Shown piece by piece: positions 25,701 through 33,263 of a stretch of DNA of 64,000 bases. The translations under genes were made by a program, and so were the position numbers. Under the pieces are notes generated by a model. It was not told where the DNA came from. It did no database searches and saw only the letters and a program-made list of their open reading frames with translations. This DNA comes from Pseudomonas entomophila (GTDB lineage Bacteria; Pseudomonadota; Gammaproteobacteria; Pseudomonadales; Pseudomonadaceae): positions 1 through 64,000 of the forward strand of contig NZ_JARPQB010000023.1 in the NCBI RefSeq assembly GCF_029478665.1, in the 5' to 3' direction. The first letter of the stretch is position 1. The number at the start of each line of letters is the position of its first letter.

Positions 25701-28700
25701 GAACTGCAGGCCAGTGGCGGCCTGGGTGCCAACCACGGTGACATCGCCGGCCGTGCCCTGGAACACCGCGAAGTCGCCGGCCCAAGTGTTGTTGAGCACG
25801 CCGTTGACGTCGGTCCAGTTGGTGTTGACGCCATTCCAGGTCCCCGTGCCGCCGTCGATCACGCCGTTGGGCACGCTCTGGCCGCCATCCCAGAACTGCA
25901 CGGTGCCGGTGGCGCCGCCGACCAGCAGGTTGATCTGGCTGCCGATGGAGGTCTGTACCTGCAAGTCGCCCGGCAGCACGCTGCCCGGCACGCTGCCGAT
26001 CACCACGCCGTTGTCCACCAGGGCGCCGGTGTAGTCGAACAAGCGATAGATACCGGTGCCGAAGCCGCCGATATCGGTGACATTGAGGGTGCCGTCGAGG
26101 GTCAGGTTGCCGTTGACGTTGACCAACGCGGTGCCGCCGGTGGACGGCGAACCCAAGCCGAAATCGAGGATCGAGCCGCTGTGCAGGGTCAGCGCGCCGG
26201 TGGCCAGGGTCGCGCCGCTGTTGGCCAGCAGGTGCGCGCCGTTGGCGATATCCAGGGCGCCGAGCAGGCTGCCGGTGCCGCCCAGGCTGGCGCCGCTGTT
26301 GACCTGCACGTTGGCGCTGGCCAGTGCGCCGGTGATGTTGAGCAGGCCGGCGTTGACCGAGGTGTTGCCCGCCAGCACGTTCACACCCGACAGTTCCAGG
26401 CTGCCAGTGCCGTTCTTCACCAGCCCGCCAGCGCCCGCCAGCACGCCGCTGAAGACGTTGTTCGAGTTGTTGCCCCCCACGCTCAGGTTGCCGCCACCGG
26501 CCACGTTCACCGTGCCCGCACCGCTGAGGCCGCCAACCCCGGCGCTGGCGCCCAGGTTGAGGCTGGCGCCGGCACCGACATTGAGCGACGAGGCGTTGCC
26601 CAGCGCGCCAGTGCCCACGGTGGTGAGGCTGCCGCCGACCAGGTCGATGGCACCGCTGAAGGTGTTGTTGCCGGTGAGGGTCAGGTCGGCCAGGCCGTTC
26701 TTGATCAAGCCGCCTGTGCCGCCGAGGGTGCCGCTCAAGGTGAGGTCGTTGCTGCCACCCAGGGTGAGGTTGGCGCCCAGGCCGATGTCGTTGGCCAGGG
26801 TCAGCACGGCGCTGTTGTCGAGGCTGGCGGCACCGGTCACGTTGAGGGCGCCGCTGCCCAGGGCGCCGCCATTGCCGACGACCACGCCACCGGCATTCAG
26901 GGTGGTGCCCCCGGCGTAGGTGTTGACGCCGTTGAGGGTCAGGGTGGCGGCGCCGTTCTTGACCAGCTGCCCTGCCCCACTGAGTACGCCGCCCAGGGTC
27001 AGCGCGTTGCTGCCGCCGAGGGTGAGGTTGGCGTTGAGCGCGACGTTGTTGCCCAGGTTGATGGCGCTGCTGTTGTCCAGGCTCGCGGCCCCCCCCACGG
27101 TCAGGGTACCCGTGCCGAGCGCGCTGCCGTTGCCGAGCACCAGGCCGCCGGCATTGAGCAGGGTGCCGCCGGCATAGCTGTTGAGGCCTCCGAGGGTGAG
27201 CGTGGTGCTGCCGTTCTTGATCAGCCGGCCGGTGCCGTCGATCACGCCGTTGAGGCTCAGGTTGTTGCTGCCGGCCAGGGTGAGGTCGGCATCGAGGGTG
27301 ACGGCGTTGCCGACGCTGAGCGCCGCCGTGCTGTCCAGGCTGCCGGCGCCCGCCACGGTGAGCTTGCCCACGCCCAGCGCGGCGCCGTTGCCCAGCACCA
27401 GGCCACCGGCGTTGAGGGTGGTGCCGCCCAGGTAGGCGTTGGGGCCGGACAGGGTCAGGGTCGCGCTGCCGTTCTTGACCAGGCTGCCCGCGCCGCTGAC
27501 CAGGCCGCCGAGGCCGAGGTTGGCGCTGCCGCCGATGGCCAGCGCGCCGGCCAGGTTGACGGCATTGCCGAGGTTGACCGCGCTGCTGGCGTCCAGGCTG
27601 GTGCCGGCGGCGGCATTGAGCGCGCCACTGCCCAGCGCGGTGTTGCTGCCGACCACGATGGCGCCGGCGTTGAGGTTGGTGGCGCCGATCTGGGTGTTGG
27701 CGCCGGTGAGGGTCAGCGTGGTGCTGCCGCTTTTGGTCAGGCCGCCGACACCCGAGATCACGCCGCCCAGGGTGAGGTCGTTGCTGCCGGCGAGGGTGAC
27801 ATTGCCGGCCAGGCCCACGGCGTTGCCGATGTTCAGCCCGGCGACGCTGGTGTCGAGGGTGGTGCCGGCCGCGGCGTTGAGCGCCCCGGTGCCCAGCGCG
27901 GTGGCGCTGCCCAGCACCAGGGTGCCGGCGTTGAGCGTGGTAATGCCGCTCTGGGTGTTGTTGCCGGCCAGGGTCAGGCTGGCGCTGCCGTTCTTGGTCA
28001 GCCCGCCGGTGCCGCTGAGGTTGCCGGCCAGGACCAGGTTGTTGGCGCCGGCCAGGGTCAGGTCGGCGCCGAGGTTGACACCGTTGTTCAAGGTGAACGC
28101 GGTGGTGTTGGCCAGGGTCGCCGCGCCACCGACGGACAATGCGCCGGTCCCCAAGGCCGCCGCGCTGGCCAGGGTCAGGGTGCCGGCATTGAGGCTGAGG
28201 CCGCCGCTGAAGGTATTGCTGCCCGCCAGGGTCAGGTTGCTGGCGCCGTTCTTGATCAGCGCGCCGGTACCGCTGATCACACCGCCCAGGGTGGCGGCAT
28301 TGCTGCCGGGCAGGGTCAGGGTGTTGCCGCCCAGGTTGATGGCGTTGCCCAGGTTGACCGTTGCGCCGGCGTCGAGGCTGGCGTTGCCGCCCAGGCTGAG
28401 CGCGCCAGTACCCAGGGCATCGTTGTTGCCCACGGTCAGCACGCCTGCGTTGAGGGTGGTGCCACCGCTGAAGGTGTTGCTGCCATTGAGGGTCAGGCCG
28501 GCGCTGCCGCTTTTCACCAGCGCGCCCGTGCCGCTGATCACGCCGCCCAGGGTGGTGGCGCTGGTGCCCAGCAGGTTCAGGGTGTTGGCGCCCAGGTTGA
28601 CCGCGTTACCCAGGCTGACCGCAGTGCTGGCGTCGAGGCTGGCATTGCCGCCAAGCGTCAGCGCGCCGCCGCCCAAGGCGTTGCTGTGGCCGACCGTGAG

Positions 28701-30770
28701 CTTGCCGGTATTGAGCGTCAGGCCACCGCTGAAGGTGCTGTTGCCGTTCAGGGTCAGGTCGCCGGCGCCGTTCTTGATCAGCGCGCCAGTACCGCTGATC
28801 ACACCGCCCAGGGTGGTGGCGCTGGTGCCCAGCAGGTTGAGGGTGTTGGCGCCGAGGTTGATGGCGTTGGCCAGGCTGACTCCGGTGCTGGCATCGAGGC
28901 TGGCGTTGCCGGTCAGCGCCAGGGCGCCGGTGCCCAGCGCGGCGCTGTCGCCGACGGTGAGCTTGCCCGCGCCCAGGCTGGTGCCGCCGCTGAAGGTGTT
29001 CACGCCATTGAGGGTGAGGTCGGCGGCGCCGTTCTTGACCAGGCTGCCGGTGCCACCGATCACGCCGTTGAGCGTCAGGGCGTTGTTGCCCGGCAAGGTC
29101 AGGGTGCTGCTGCCCAGGTTGATGGCGTTGGCCAGGGTCATGGTCGCCGTGGTGTCGAGGGTACCGTTGCCGGTCAGGCCCAAGGCACCACTGCCCAGGG
29201 CGCTGGCATTGCCGAGCGTGAGGGTGCCGCTGGCCAGGGTGGTGCCGCCGCTGTAGGTGTTGACGCCGTTCAGGGTCAGGCCACCGCTACCGCTCTTGAC
29301 CAGCGAACCGCTGCCGCTGAGCACGCCACCCAGGGTCAGGGCGTTGCTGCCGGGCAAGGTCAGCGCCGCGTTCAACACCACGTTGTTGTTCAGCGCCAGT
29401 GGCACGCTGCCTTGCAGGCTGCCGGCACCGCTGACGGTGAGCCCGCCGCTGCCGAGCGCCGCGGCGCTGGTCAGGTTGAGGCCGCCTGCGGCCAGGGTGG
29501 TGCCGCCGCTGTAGGTGTTGGTGGCGCCAAGGGTGAGCAGACCGGCGCCGGTCTTGGTCAAGCCACCGACACCCGAGACCACGCCATTGAGGGTCAGGTC
29601 GTTGGCGCCGCCGACACTCAGGCCGGCGTTGAGGGTCAGGGCATTGGCCAGGCTCAGCCCGCCGACACTGCCCTGCAGGCTGCCGCCGTTGGCGGTGATA
29701 CCGCCGCTGCCGAAGGCACTGGCGTTGTCGAAGCTGAGCGCGCCGCCGTTGAGGGTGGTCTGGGTGGTGCCGTTGAGCACCTGGCCGATCAGGCTCCAGG
29801 TGCCGCTGTCGACGATAAGCCGGTTGAAGTTGATGTAGTTGGTAGCGTTGATCGTGCCGCTGCCACTGGTCCCGCTACCGCCACCGATGGCGTTCTGCAA
29901 CGCCAGGGTGTTGGTGCCACCGGCGCCACCATCGATCTTGCCCGCCGCCGCGTAGGCCAGGTTGGGGTTGCTGGTGACCAGCAAGGCCACGCCGACCCCG
30001 AGCCCGGCACTGACACTGGAGCCGGTGATGGCGTTGAAGCGGTTGGTGCTGTTGGCGCCCATCGACAGGCTGCCGGTCAGGGTGCCGGCGTTGGTGAAGG
30101 TGTTGCCCGCCGCCGAGGCCTCGAACGCTGCCCGGCCGAGAATGGTGCCGGTGTTGGTGAAGTTCACCGTGCTGCCGCCGGTCACGGCGATGACCGGGGT
30201 GTCCTCGCTCACCAGGGTGAGGCTGGCCAGCGCCGAGGAGCCGATGCTGCCGGCGTTGCTGATGGTGGTGGTGCCAGCGGCCCCGTTGCGCGCGTCCAGC
30301 GCCATGCCCGTGAGGTTCAGCAGGCTGGCGCCAAGCAATGCGCCGGTGCCTTTGATCACGCCGGTGGCGTTGTTGTTGATGGTGAGGGTACTGCCAGTGC
30401 CGGTGTTGCCGATCAGCACGGCGGAGGACTGGATGCTCAGCAGCCCGAGCAAGGTCGGGTCGATGGTGCCGGAGTTGTTCAGCGTGTTGTTGTTGCCGGC
30501 CAGCGACAGGGACGTGCCGCCCACGCCCAGCAGGGTGCCCAGGGAGGCACCCGGGTTGACGTTGACGGTGAGGCCACTGCCGCCGTTGGTATAGCTGGGT
30601 GCCAGGGGGTTGGCCGCGCCGTTGCAGGTAATGATGGACCCGGCCGCGCTGCAGACGGCCAGCGCCTGCTCGCTCGTCAGGCCGAAAGCCAGGGCGCCGA
30701 CCCCCAGGCTGACGGCCAGGGACAGTTGCGAGAAACGGGCGGGGAAACGGGAGGCGGCACGTCTGTCCAC
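16794..30770 (-). CDS. Giant type Va autotransporter with beta-strand repeat passenger
   Basis: 4658 residues. The N-terminal signal peptide (ALAFGLTSEQALA, cleavage before VCSAAG) directs export. The passenger is built of about 35 copies of the autotransporter-associated beta-strand repeat (consensus NTYSGGTTLNAGTLxxG followed by ALGTGxL and LxLNGVISGTGxLxKxG), mostly 86-87 residues apart. Four spacer modules contain QFWDGxQSVxNG, NTNWTD and VFQGTAG. A linker with FDSLSGEIHAS and IRDAVNDRLRQ leads into a C-terminal beta-barrel of about 280 residues ending in the usual phenylalanine (FSMGF). Such proteins are surface adhesins or matrix proteins; no protease or lipase motif was seen. The GTG start has AAGGAG eight bases before it. 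It fills 22% of the window, is transcribed alone, and ends at a REP palindrome. Confidence 0.92.
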   Translation of the reverse strand: MDRRAASRFPARFSQLSLAVSLGVGALAFGLTSEQALAVCSAAGSIITCNGAANPLAPSYTNGGSGLTVNVNPGASLGTLLGVGGTSLSLAGNNNTLNNSGTIDPTLLGLLSIQSSAVLIGNTGTGSTLTINNNATGVIKGTGALLGASLLNLTGMALDARNGAAGTTTISNAGSIGSSALASLTLVSEDTPVIAVTGGSTVNFTNTGTILGRAAFEASAAGNTFTNAGTLTGSLSMGANSTNRFNAITGSSVSAGLGVGVALLVTSNPNLAYAAAGKIDGGAGGTNTLALQNAIGGGSGTSGSGTINATNYINFNRLIVDSGTWSLIGQVLNGTTQTTLNGGALSFDNASAFGSGGITANGGSLQGSVGGLSLANALTLNAGLSVGGANDLTLNGVVSGVGGLTKTGAGLLTLGATNTYSGGTTLAAGGLNLTSAAALGSGGLTVSGAGSLQGSVPLALNNNVVLNAALTLPGSNALTLGGVLSGSGSLVKSGSGGLTLNGVNTYSGGTTLASGTLTLGNASALGSGALGLTGNGTLDTTATMTLANAINLGSSTLTLPGNNALTLNGVIGGTGSLVKNGAADLTLNGVNTFSGGTSLGAGKLTVGDSAALGTGALALTGNASLDASTGVSLANAINLGANTLNLLGTSATTLGGVISGTGALIKNGAGDLTLNGNSTFSGGLTLNTGKLTVGHSNALGGGALTLGGNASLDASTAVSLGNAVNLGANTLNLLGTSATTLGGVISGTGALVKSGSAGLTLNGSNTFSGGTTLNAGVLTVGNNDALGTGALSLGGNASLDAGATVNLGNAINLGGNTLTLPGSNAATLGGVISGTGALIKNGASNLTLAGSNTFSGGLSLNAGTLTLASAAALGTGALSVGGAATLANTTAFTLNNGVNLGADLTLAGANNLVLAGNLSGTGGLTKNGSASLTLAGNNTQSGITTLNAGTLVLGSATALGTGALNAAAGTTLDTSVAGLNIGNAVGLAGNVTLAGSNDLTLGGVISGVGGLTKSGSTTLTLTGANTQIGATNLNAGAIVVGSNTALGSGALNAAAGTSLDASSAVNLGNAVNLAGALAIGGSANLGLGGLVSGAGSLVKNGSATLTLSGPNAYLGGTTLNAGGLVLGNGAALGVGKLTVAGAGSLDSTAALSVGNAVTLDADLTLAGSNNLSLNGVIDGTGRLIKNGSTTLTLGGLNSYAGGTLLNAGGLVLGNGSALGTGTLTVGGAASLDNSSAINLGNNVALNANLTLGGSNALTLGGVLSGAGQLVKNGAATLTLNGVNTYAGGTTLNAGGVVVGNGGALGSGALNVTGAASLDNSAVLTLANDIGLGANLTLGGSNDLTLSGTLGGTGGLIKNGLADLTLTGNNTFSGAIDLVGGSLTTVGTGALGNASSLNVGAGASLNLGASAGVGGLSGAGTVNVAGGGNLSVGGNNSNNVFSGVLAGAGGLVKNGTGSLELSGVNVLAGNTSVNAGLLNITGALASANVQVNSGASLGGTGSLLGALDIANGAHLLANSGATLATGALTLHSGSILDFGLGSPSTGGTALVNVNGNLTLDGTLNVTDIGGFGTGIYRLFDYTGALVDNGVVIGSVPGSVLPGDLQVQTSIGSQINLLVGGATGTVQFWDGGQSVPNGVIDGGTGTWNGVNTNWTDVNGVLNNTWAGDFAVFQGTAGDVTVVGTQAATGLQFVTNGYRLIGAGGLDLVNGSNGAFSVRVDPGVTATLNVGLSGSGQLAKLDSGTLVLNGANSYTGGTVLNGGSIVVGNNTAFGTGAVSAAAGTSLDSNTAVTLGNAFALGGALTVGGSADLGLAGVVSGAGSVIKAGGANLTLGNANTYSGGTSLGAGTLTVGNAQALGTGGLAVTGAASLDSTGTLALANTVALNANLTLPGSNDLTLNGALSGTGGLVKAGTGTLTLNGSNSQQGITSLNGGTLVVGSNTALGTGGLSAVGGTTLSSNANVTLANQLALAGNLTIAGAQNLTLGGNITGVGGLTKTGSGTLTLNGTNGNLGNTNLNAGTLVLGSASALGLGQLNTAAGTTLDSNTALNIGNTVNLGGNLTIAGSNDLGLGGLVTGAGSLTKNGASNLTLSGANTLTGGVTLNAGTLTLGNNQALGTGTLTVGGASNLAITGPLTLANQVALNDTLSLPSNNNLTLNGVISGTGGLTKTGSGSLTLGAANTYQGTTTLGAGNLTLGNNTALGSGNLAVTGNSTLASVGVLQVANAIGLGSGTTLGVSNTQTLTLGGVISGDGGLNKLGSGQLILNGNNTYTGGTALQAGSLLLGNAGALGSGALNVTGAAALDTSQALALGNAVNLSGGNLTLDGSQALTLNGVVAGNNSLIKNGAASLTLNGSNTYSGGTTLNGGTLVVGSNTALGTGALSTGNNTSLDASGAGVTLANAVHLGGTLNVPGSADLTLNGVLDGVGGLNKSGAATLTLNGASNYLGGTTLGAGQLVVGNDNALGQGALTVAGASTLSAGSNVTLANNATLNAGLTVAGSNDLTLNGVLNGTAGLVKNGSGNLTLNGNNGFQGGTQLNAGRLTVGSSGALGTGTLAVTADATLANSAPMALGNTLALSNGANLTVEAANALILSGDLGGSGNLVKTGVDDLTLVGVKTFTGNVDIQAGSLTTLGSGVLANVDTLNVGASGQLNLNGNASLGSLTGSGQVDVGVGSVLSLGSNNLSSTFAGGLNGLGGLTKVGTGTLTLTGTGNLADNTQVNGGTLKIDGSLGSNLLTVASGATLTGSGSANAAVTINNGGHLAGQSGSTLGLGSLVLNSGSIVDVGLGAPSTGGTALFNVGGNLTLDGTLNVGSIGGFGNGVYRIFDYTGALTDNGLDFGSLPGGVGLGDVTLQTALANQVNLLVSAAGLNIQFWDGSQSVANGQVDGGAGVWNAANTNWTDLNGVANSTWGSTFAVFQGTAGDVTVDGSQTVNGMQFVTNGYRLLAGTGGALDLINGSSGDTSVRVDPGVTATLDVGLSGIGKLNKLDTGTLVLNGSNSYSGGTTLSGGTLVLGNNSALGSGTLDTAAGTTLDSNAAVALGNTIVLGGPLNIAGSNNLALNGNIGGAGGLLKAGSARLTLGGNNTFAGNTALNGGTLVLGSNTALGTGSLNAASGTSLDSSQAVTLANNVNLAGPITVLGSNDLTLGGTVAGAGRLLKAGAARFALMGANTYSGGTELQAGTLVVGNNAALGTGGLDVTGNGNLDSASAVSLTNPVNVSGILNVLGSNDLQLDGVLSGGGTLNKSGLADLTLSGNNTFSGVLNILSGSLSTIGTTALGTQSALNVSTGAHLNLDGNTTLGDIGGTGAIQIATGNSLNVEGGVFDGNIAGPGTLNKLGTGTLSLGGSNSHTGNTNVQAGRLRVNGSLASSAVNVASGATLSGAGSLGGAVTVASGGALAATSGATLSAGNLTLDNGSSFNAALGAAVGGAAALVDVANNLTLGGTLNVTDIGGFGAGVYRLFAYGGSLVNNGLAIGSAPVPATDLTVQTAVANQVNLVVGGASNVLFWDGSQSVANGLIDGGSGTWNAVNSNWTDANGVLNQTWNDTFAVFQGAPGTVTVDGSHTLTGLQFSTDGYVLNAGAAGELLGNGATNLRVDTGVTATLNVALNGTGSLAKQDAGTLVLNVANGYSGGTALNGGTLRVGNDSALGSGTLTAAAGTTLDSNKAVTLANNAVLNGALAIAGSNALTLNGAISGTGGLVKNGTSQLTLGGTNSYTGGTQINAGSVVGNSTSLQGAILNNAALTFEQNANGSYTGNLTGNGSLTKNGSGELLLTGVNGLTGATTVNAGSLLVNGRLDSATVQVATGARLGGSGTYGGTVQIADGATLAAGQSATPLTVGNLNLSSGSALDFSLGAPAASTTVVKVNGNLVLDGTLNITDLGGFGTGVYQLFSYSGSLTDNGLVFGAIPGGVALADLGLQTAIANQLNLVVQNYGEELQFWNGGKTNPDGSIGGGSGTWGPNTNWTNASGTTSTGWSGEYAVFGGAPGTVTVVGNQSFSGMQFLSDGYQVVPGAGGSLTPVNEADGGLAPVRVNAGATAVVSAPLVGTGGIEKLDAGTLVLSGANTYSGGTTVSGGTLVGNTTSLQGNILNNASLVFQQSANGTFNGTLSGTGTTTKQGAGTLLLTGNQPTTGAFNVNQGVLQVGDAAHPGTTLGAQVTVANGAALTGNGSVGGLVNNGTVMPGPGGNLNVTGNFTNGPGGTLVIDLGVEPVNYLNVGGTANLGGSLQVLNVDDDDGVYTVVSAGGGINGTFAGTNLSNSAFLNSVLAYGTNQVTLSISRNGTSFADVAASGNQRGVATALESAGAPAALRNTIVTMDRDSARSAFDSLSGEIHASTATVLIEDSRYIRDAVNDRLRQADCTRENDPRRTLAPTANQQLTSEGCQGQAVGWIRAIGGWGDYDGNSNHASVDRDLSGFMLGVDRALDDEWKVGVAAGYTRSSIDAHRRRSDATVDSYHLTTYLGYQLDAFAARLGVAYAWHDIDTKRDVAVGSYDDRLKAKYKARSAQVFGEVGYAIDAGGIALEPFAGLAYVNYDSDTAHEKGGAGRLEGKVDQDVTYSTLGVRAGKHIKLDSGGTITPRLSVGWRHAFGDDKPDADLRFIDGGSGFSTEGVPIAKDAAVVEAGLDLSVGASGKLGVGYSGQLSNENRDHGVVVSFSMGF

Positions 30771-31166
30771 GGAGAGCTCCTTCGTGGATCAGGCAATTCA
30801 GTCCTTGAATGCGTGTGCAGCGGGGTTGAGAAAGAGCAGCGAAACACGCGACGGCCGAAACGCCTGATCAATGGCTACGAATTTCCTTTGAGGGAATGTG
30901 TAGCCGCTGTAGGACGGGCAGTACGGCGTTGGAGGGGATCAAATGGTGTTAATACTTTTTCGAGGCGGCACGTGTTTCGCGGGTTTCAAGGAACTCCTGG
31001 TTGGATCCAGCCGACGAACGGTCATGCCACTTTGCCAAAGCGTGAACAGGTTAGACGTTTCGGTGCACGCGTGATACGCCCAGGCACGATCCTCTGTAGG
31101 AGCGGCTTCAGCCGCGATGCCCGCATCGCGGCTGAAGCCGCTCCTACAGAGGTTTCTTACGCCGGG
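30771..31166. other. Intergenic promoter region of the autotransporter
   Basis: No gene. The part next to the autotransporter (30880-30970) is richer in A and T (GTTAATACTTTTTCG) and is the likely promoter region. The part near 31091-31152 is a REP palindrome, listed separately. Confidence 0.5.
31091..31152. repeat. Perfect REP palindrome
   Basis: Two perfect 30-base arms (CCTCTGTAGGAGCGGCTTCA and on to GATGC, then the complement) separated by two bases. Confidence 0.92.
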
Positions 31167-31550
31167 TCAGGCCACCTCGGCGCCGTCATCCGGCCAGTGT
31201 GGCTCGTTGGCCCCTGGCGGTGTCAGCGGTGGCAGGCCATAGGCCGCCCGGGCATCGTCGCAGCTGGGGTTGTGCACCCCGTTTTCCCACGACGCATCGA
31301 ACTCGCGGCACGGGCTGGAGCGGTTCTCGTAGATGGTGCAGGCCACCTGTGTACCGATCTCGCCACCCAGGCTGACGCAGCGACAGGGTTTGGCATCGGT
31401 GCCGATCATGGCGACGCGGGTCGGGTTGATCTGCACCACCAGATCGTCGGGCACCACGCCGCCGGCGGACTGGCATTCACCCCAGAAGAAAGACACACGA
31501 AAGTAGCCGCAGCAGGCGCCGCAGGTCAGGCAAGGGTTCTGTTCGGACAT
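31167..31550 (-). CDS. YkgJ-family cysteine-cluster protein
   Basis: 127 residues. The N-terminus [15 protein letters not shown] gives the CxxCxxCC signature. Further cysteines follow (C26 in [37 protein letters not shown]). YkgJ/UPF0153 proteins are thought to bind zinc or an iron-sulphur cluster; the reaction is unknown. The RPxxCRxF-type block seen in the family is SSPCREF here. It stands alone between a REP element and the region 31551-31751. No clear ribosome-binding site is seen. Confidence 0.85.
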   Translation of the reverse strand: MSEQNPCLTCGACCGYFRVSFFWGECQSAGGVVPDDLVVQINPTRVAMIGTDAKPCRCVSLGGEIGTQVACTIYENRSSPCREFDASWENGVHNPSCDDARAAYGLPPLTPPGANEPHWPDDGAEVA

Positions 31551-31641
31551 GATGGCCAGGGAGGGAGGTTGTTGTTATGAGGGCGAGCGCCCGCGGCGCC
31601 ATTTGTAATCCAAGCGCGAACGGCTGAGAAGAGGGGGCATG

Positions 31642-31671
31642 CAAAAAAACATCGCCGCCGATCGGCGGCGC
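31642..31671 (-). terminator. Rho-independent terminator after alaC
   Basis: Hairpin CGCCGCCGATCGGCGGCG followed on the minus strand by a run of seven T. It lies about 80 bases after the alaC stop, beyond a REP palindrome. Confidence 0.75.
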
Positions 31672-31678
31672 TTTGAAG

Positions 31679-31741
31679 GTAGGAGCCAGCCTTGCTGGCG
31701 AACACGCTAGCGGGGGTTCGCCAGCAAGGCTGGCTCCTACA
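31679..31741. repeat. REP-like palindrome (GTAGGAGCCAGCCTTGCTGG type)
   Basis: Inverted pair with arms GTAGGAGCCAGCCTTGCTGG and its complement around a short centre, immediately after alaC. Confidence 0.88.
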
Positions 31742-31751
31742 CGGACAGGGG

Positions 31752-32960
31752 TTACTTGCTGATCAGGCCATCGGCCCGGAACATCTGGCGGATCCCGCGG
31801 ATGGCCTGGCGAATCCGGTCCTGGTTCTCGATCAGGGCGAAACGCACATGGTCGTCACCATAGTCACCAAAACCGATGCCCGGCGACACGCAGACCTTGG
31901 CCTCGGCCAGCAGTTTCTTGGCGAACTCCAGCGAGCCCAGGTGCGCATAAGCCTCGGGGATCTTGGCCCAGACATACATCGAGGCCTTGGGGTTCTCGAC
32001 CATCCAGCCCAGCTCGTGCAGGCCCTTGACCAGCAGGTTGCGGCGCTGGCGGTACTGCTCGGCGATATCGCGCACGCATTGCTGGTCGCCTTCCAGGGCG
32101 GCGATGGCCGCCACCTGCAGCGGGGTGAAGGTGCCGTAGTCGTGGTAGCTCTTGATTCGCGCCAGGGCGCTGACCAGTTCCGGGTTGCCGACCATGAAGC
32201 CGATGCGCCAGCCCGCCATGTTGTAGCTCTTGGACAGGGTGAAGAACTCCACCGCGATGTCCTTGGCCCCCGGCACCTGCATGATCGACGGGGCCTTCCA
32301 GCCGTCGTAGACGATATCGGCGTAGGCCAGGTCGTGCACCACCAGCACGTCGTACTGTTTCGCCAGGGCCACCACGCGCTCGAAGAAGTCCAGTTCCACG
32401 CACTGGGCGGTGGGGTTGGACGGGAAGCCGAGGATCATCATCTTCGGCTTGGGGATCGATTCGCGGATCGCCCGCTCCAGTTCGTTGAAGAAGTCCACGC
32501 CCGGCACCAGCGGCACGGAGCGCACCTGGGCACCGGCGATCACGGCGCCGTAGATGTGGATCGGGTAGCTGGGGTTGGGCACCAGCACGGTGTCGCCATG
32601 GTCGAGGGTGCCGAGCATCAGGTGCGCCAGGCCCTCTTTCGAGCCGATGGTGACGATGGCCTCGCTCTCCGGGTCGATCGCGACGTCGTAGCGTTCCTTG
32701 TACCAGTTCGAGATGGCACGGCGCAGGCGCGGGATACCGCGGGAGGTGGAGTAGCCGTGAGTGTCTTCGCGCTGGGCGACCTGCACCAGCTTCTCGACGA
32801 TATGCGGCGGGGTGGCGCCATCGGGGTTGCCCATGCTCAGGTCGATGATGTCCTCGCCACGGCGGCGGGCGGCCATCTTGAGCTCGGCGGTGATGTTGAA
32901 GACATACGGGGGGAGACGATCGATGCGCGCAAAGCGGCGCGGCGAACCTGGATTGGCCAT
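31752..32960 (-). CDS. alaC: Alanine transaminase AlaC (class I aminotransferase)
   Basis: 402 residues of the class I/II PLP aminotransferases, closest to AlaC, which makes alanine from pyruvate and glutamate. Visible are the PLP lysine in [25 protein letters not shown] (the NP of the cofactor pocket), [12 protein letters not shown] (Asp to the pyridine nitrogen, Tyr to O3') and the C-terminal [18 protein letters not shown] with the carboxylate-binding Arg. The length is normal. AGAGGA precedes the ATG. Its place beside the cyo operon is usual for the P. putida group. The gene is single, with a terminator downstream. Confidence 0.93.
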   Translation of the reverse strand: MANPGSPRRFARIDRLPPYVFNITAELKMAARRRGEDIIDLSMGNPDGATPPHIVEKLVQVAQREDTHGYSTSRGIPRLRRAISNWYKERYDVAIDPESEAIVTIGSKEGLAHLMLGTLDHGDTVLVPNPSYPIHIYGAVIAGAQVRSVPLVPGVDFFNELERAIRESIPKPKMMILGFPSNPTAQCVELDFFERVVALAKQYDVLVVHDLAYADIVYDGWKAPSIMQVPGAKDIAVEFFTLSKSYNMAGWRIGFMVGNPELVSALARIKSYHDYGTFTPLQVAAIAALEGDQQCVRDIAEQYRQRRNLLVKGLHELGWMVENPKASMYVWAKIPEAYAHLGSLEFAKKLLAEAKVCVSPGIGFGDYGDDHVRFALIENQDRIRQAIRGIRQMFRADGLISK

Positions 32961-33263
32961 GTGTTCCTCTGCAGACGTAAGCGCCCGGAACCGTCCGAGC
33001 GACGTTGGCCGCTGCGGCGGCCGAATCAGAAGATAATCCCGCAGAGCAAATTTCGTAAAGGATAATTTTCTGTTTTATTAGAATTTTTCAGGTGCATCAT
33101 TTGAAAAACCCATAATTACAGAATCACGCCTATCCCTGTAGGAGCGGCCTTGCGCCGCGAAAGGGCTGCGCAGCAGCCCCAACATTCTGTGGCGTTGCAT
33201 ACACCGTGGGGCCGCTAGGCGGCCCTTTCGCGGCGCAAGGCCGCTCCTACAAACGACCATTTC
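32961..33263. other. Intergenic region with alaC promoter and REP pair
   Basis: No gene. 33040-33110 is AT-rich (GGATAATTTTCTGTTTTATT) and probably holds the alaC promoter. 33138-33250 is a REP pair. Confidence 0.5.
33138..33250. repeat. REP palindromic pair
   Basis: GTAGGAGCGGCCTTGCGCCG with AAAGGGCTGCG and the complementary copy, oriented head-to-head around a 35-base centre. It lies just after the isonitrile synthase-TauD gene. Confidence 0.9.

Noticed and set aside
16686..31580. Very long plus-strand open frames (up to about 2000 codons) opposite the autotransporter
   Set aside because: They follow the 258-261-base repeat of the autotransporter, have Ala/Val/Arg/Gly-rich low-complexity products, lack ribosome-binding sites and domains. 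They are antisense shadows of a GC-rich repetitive gene.
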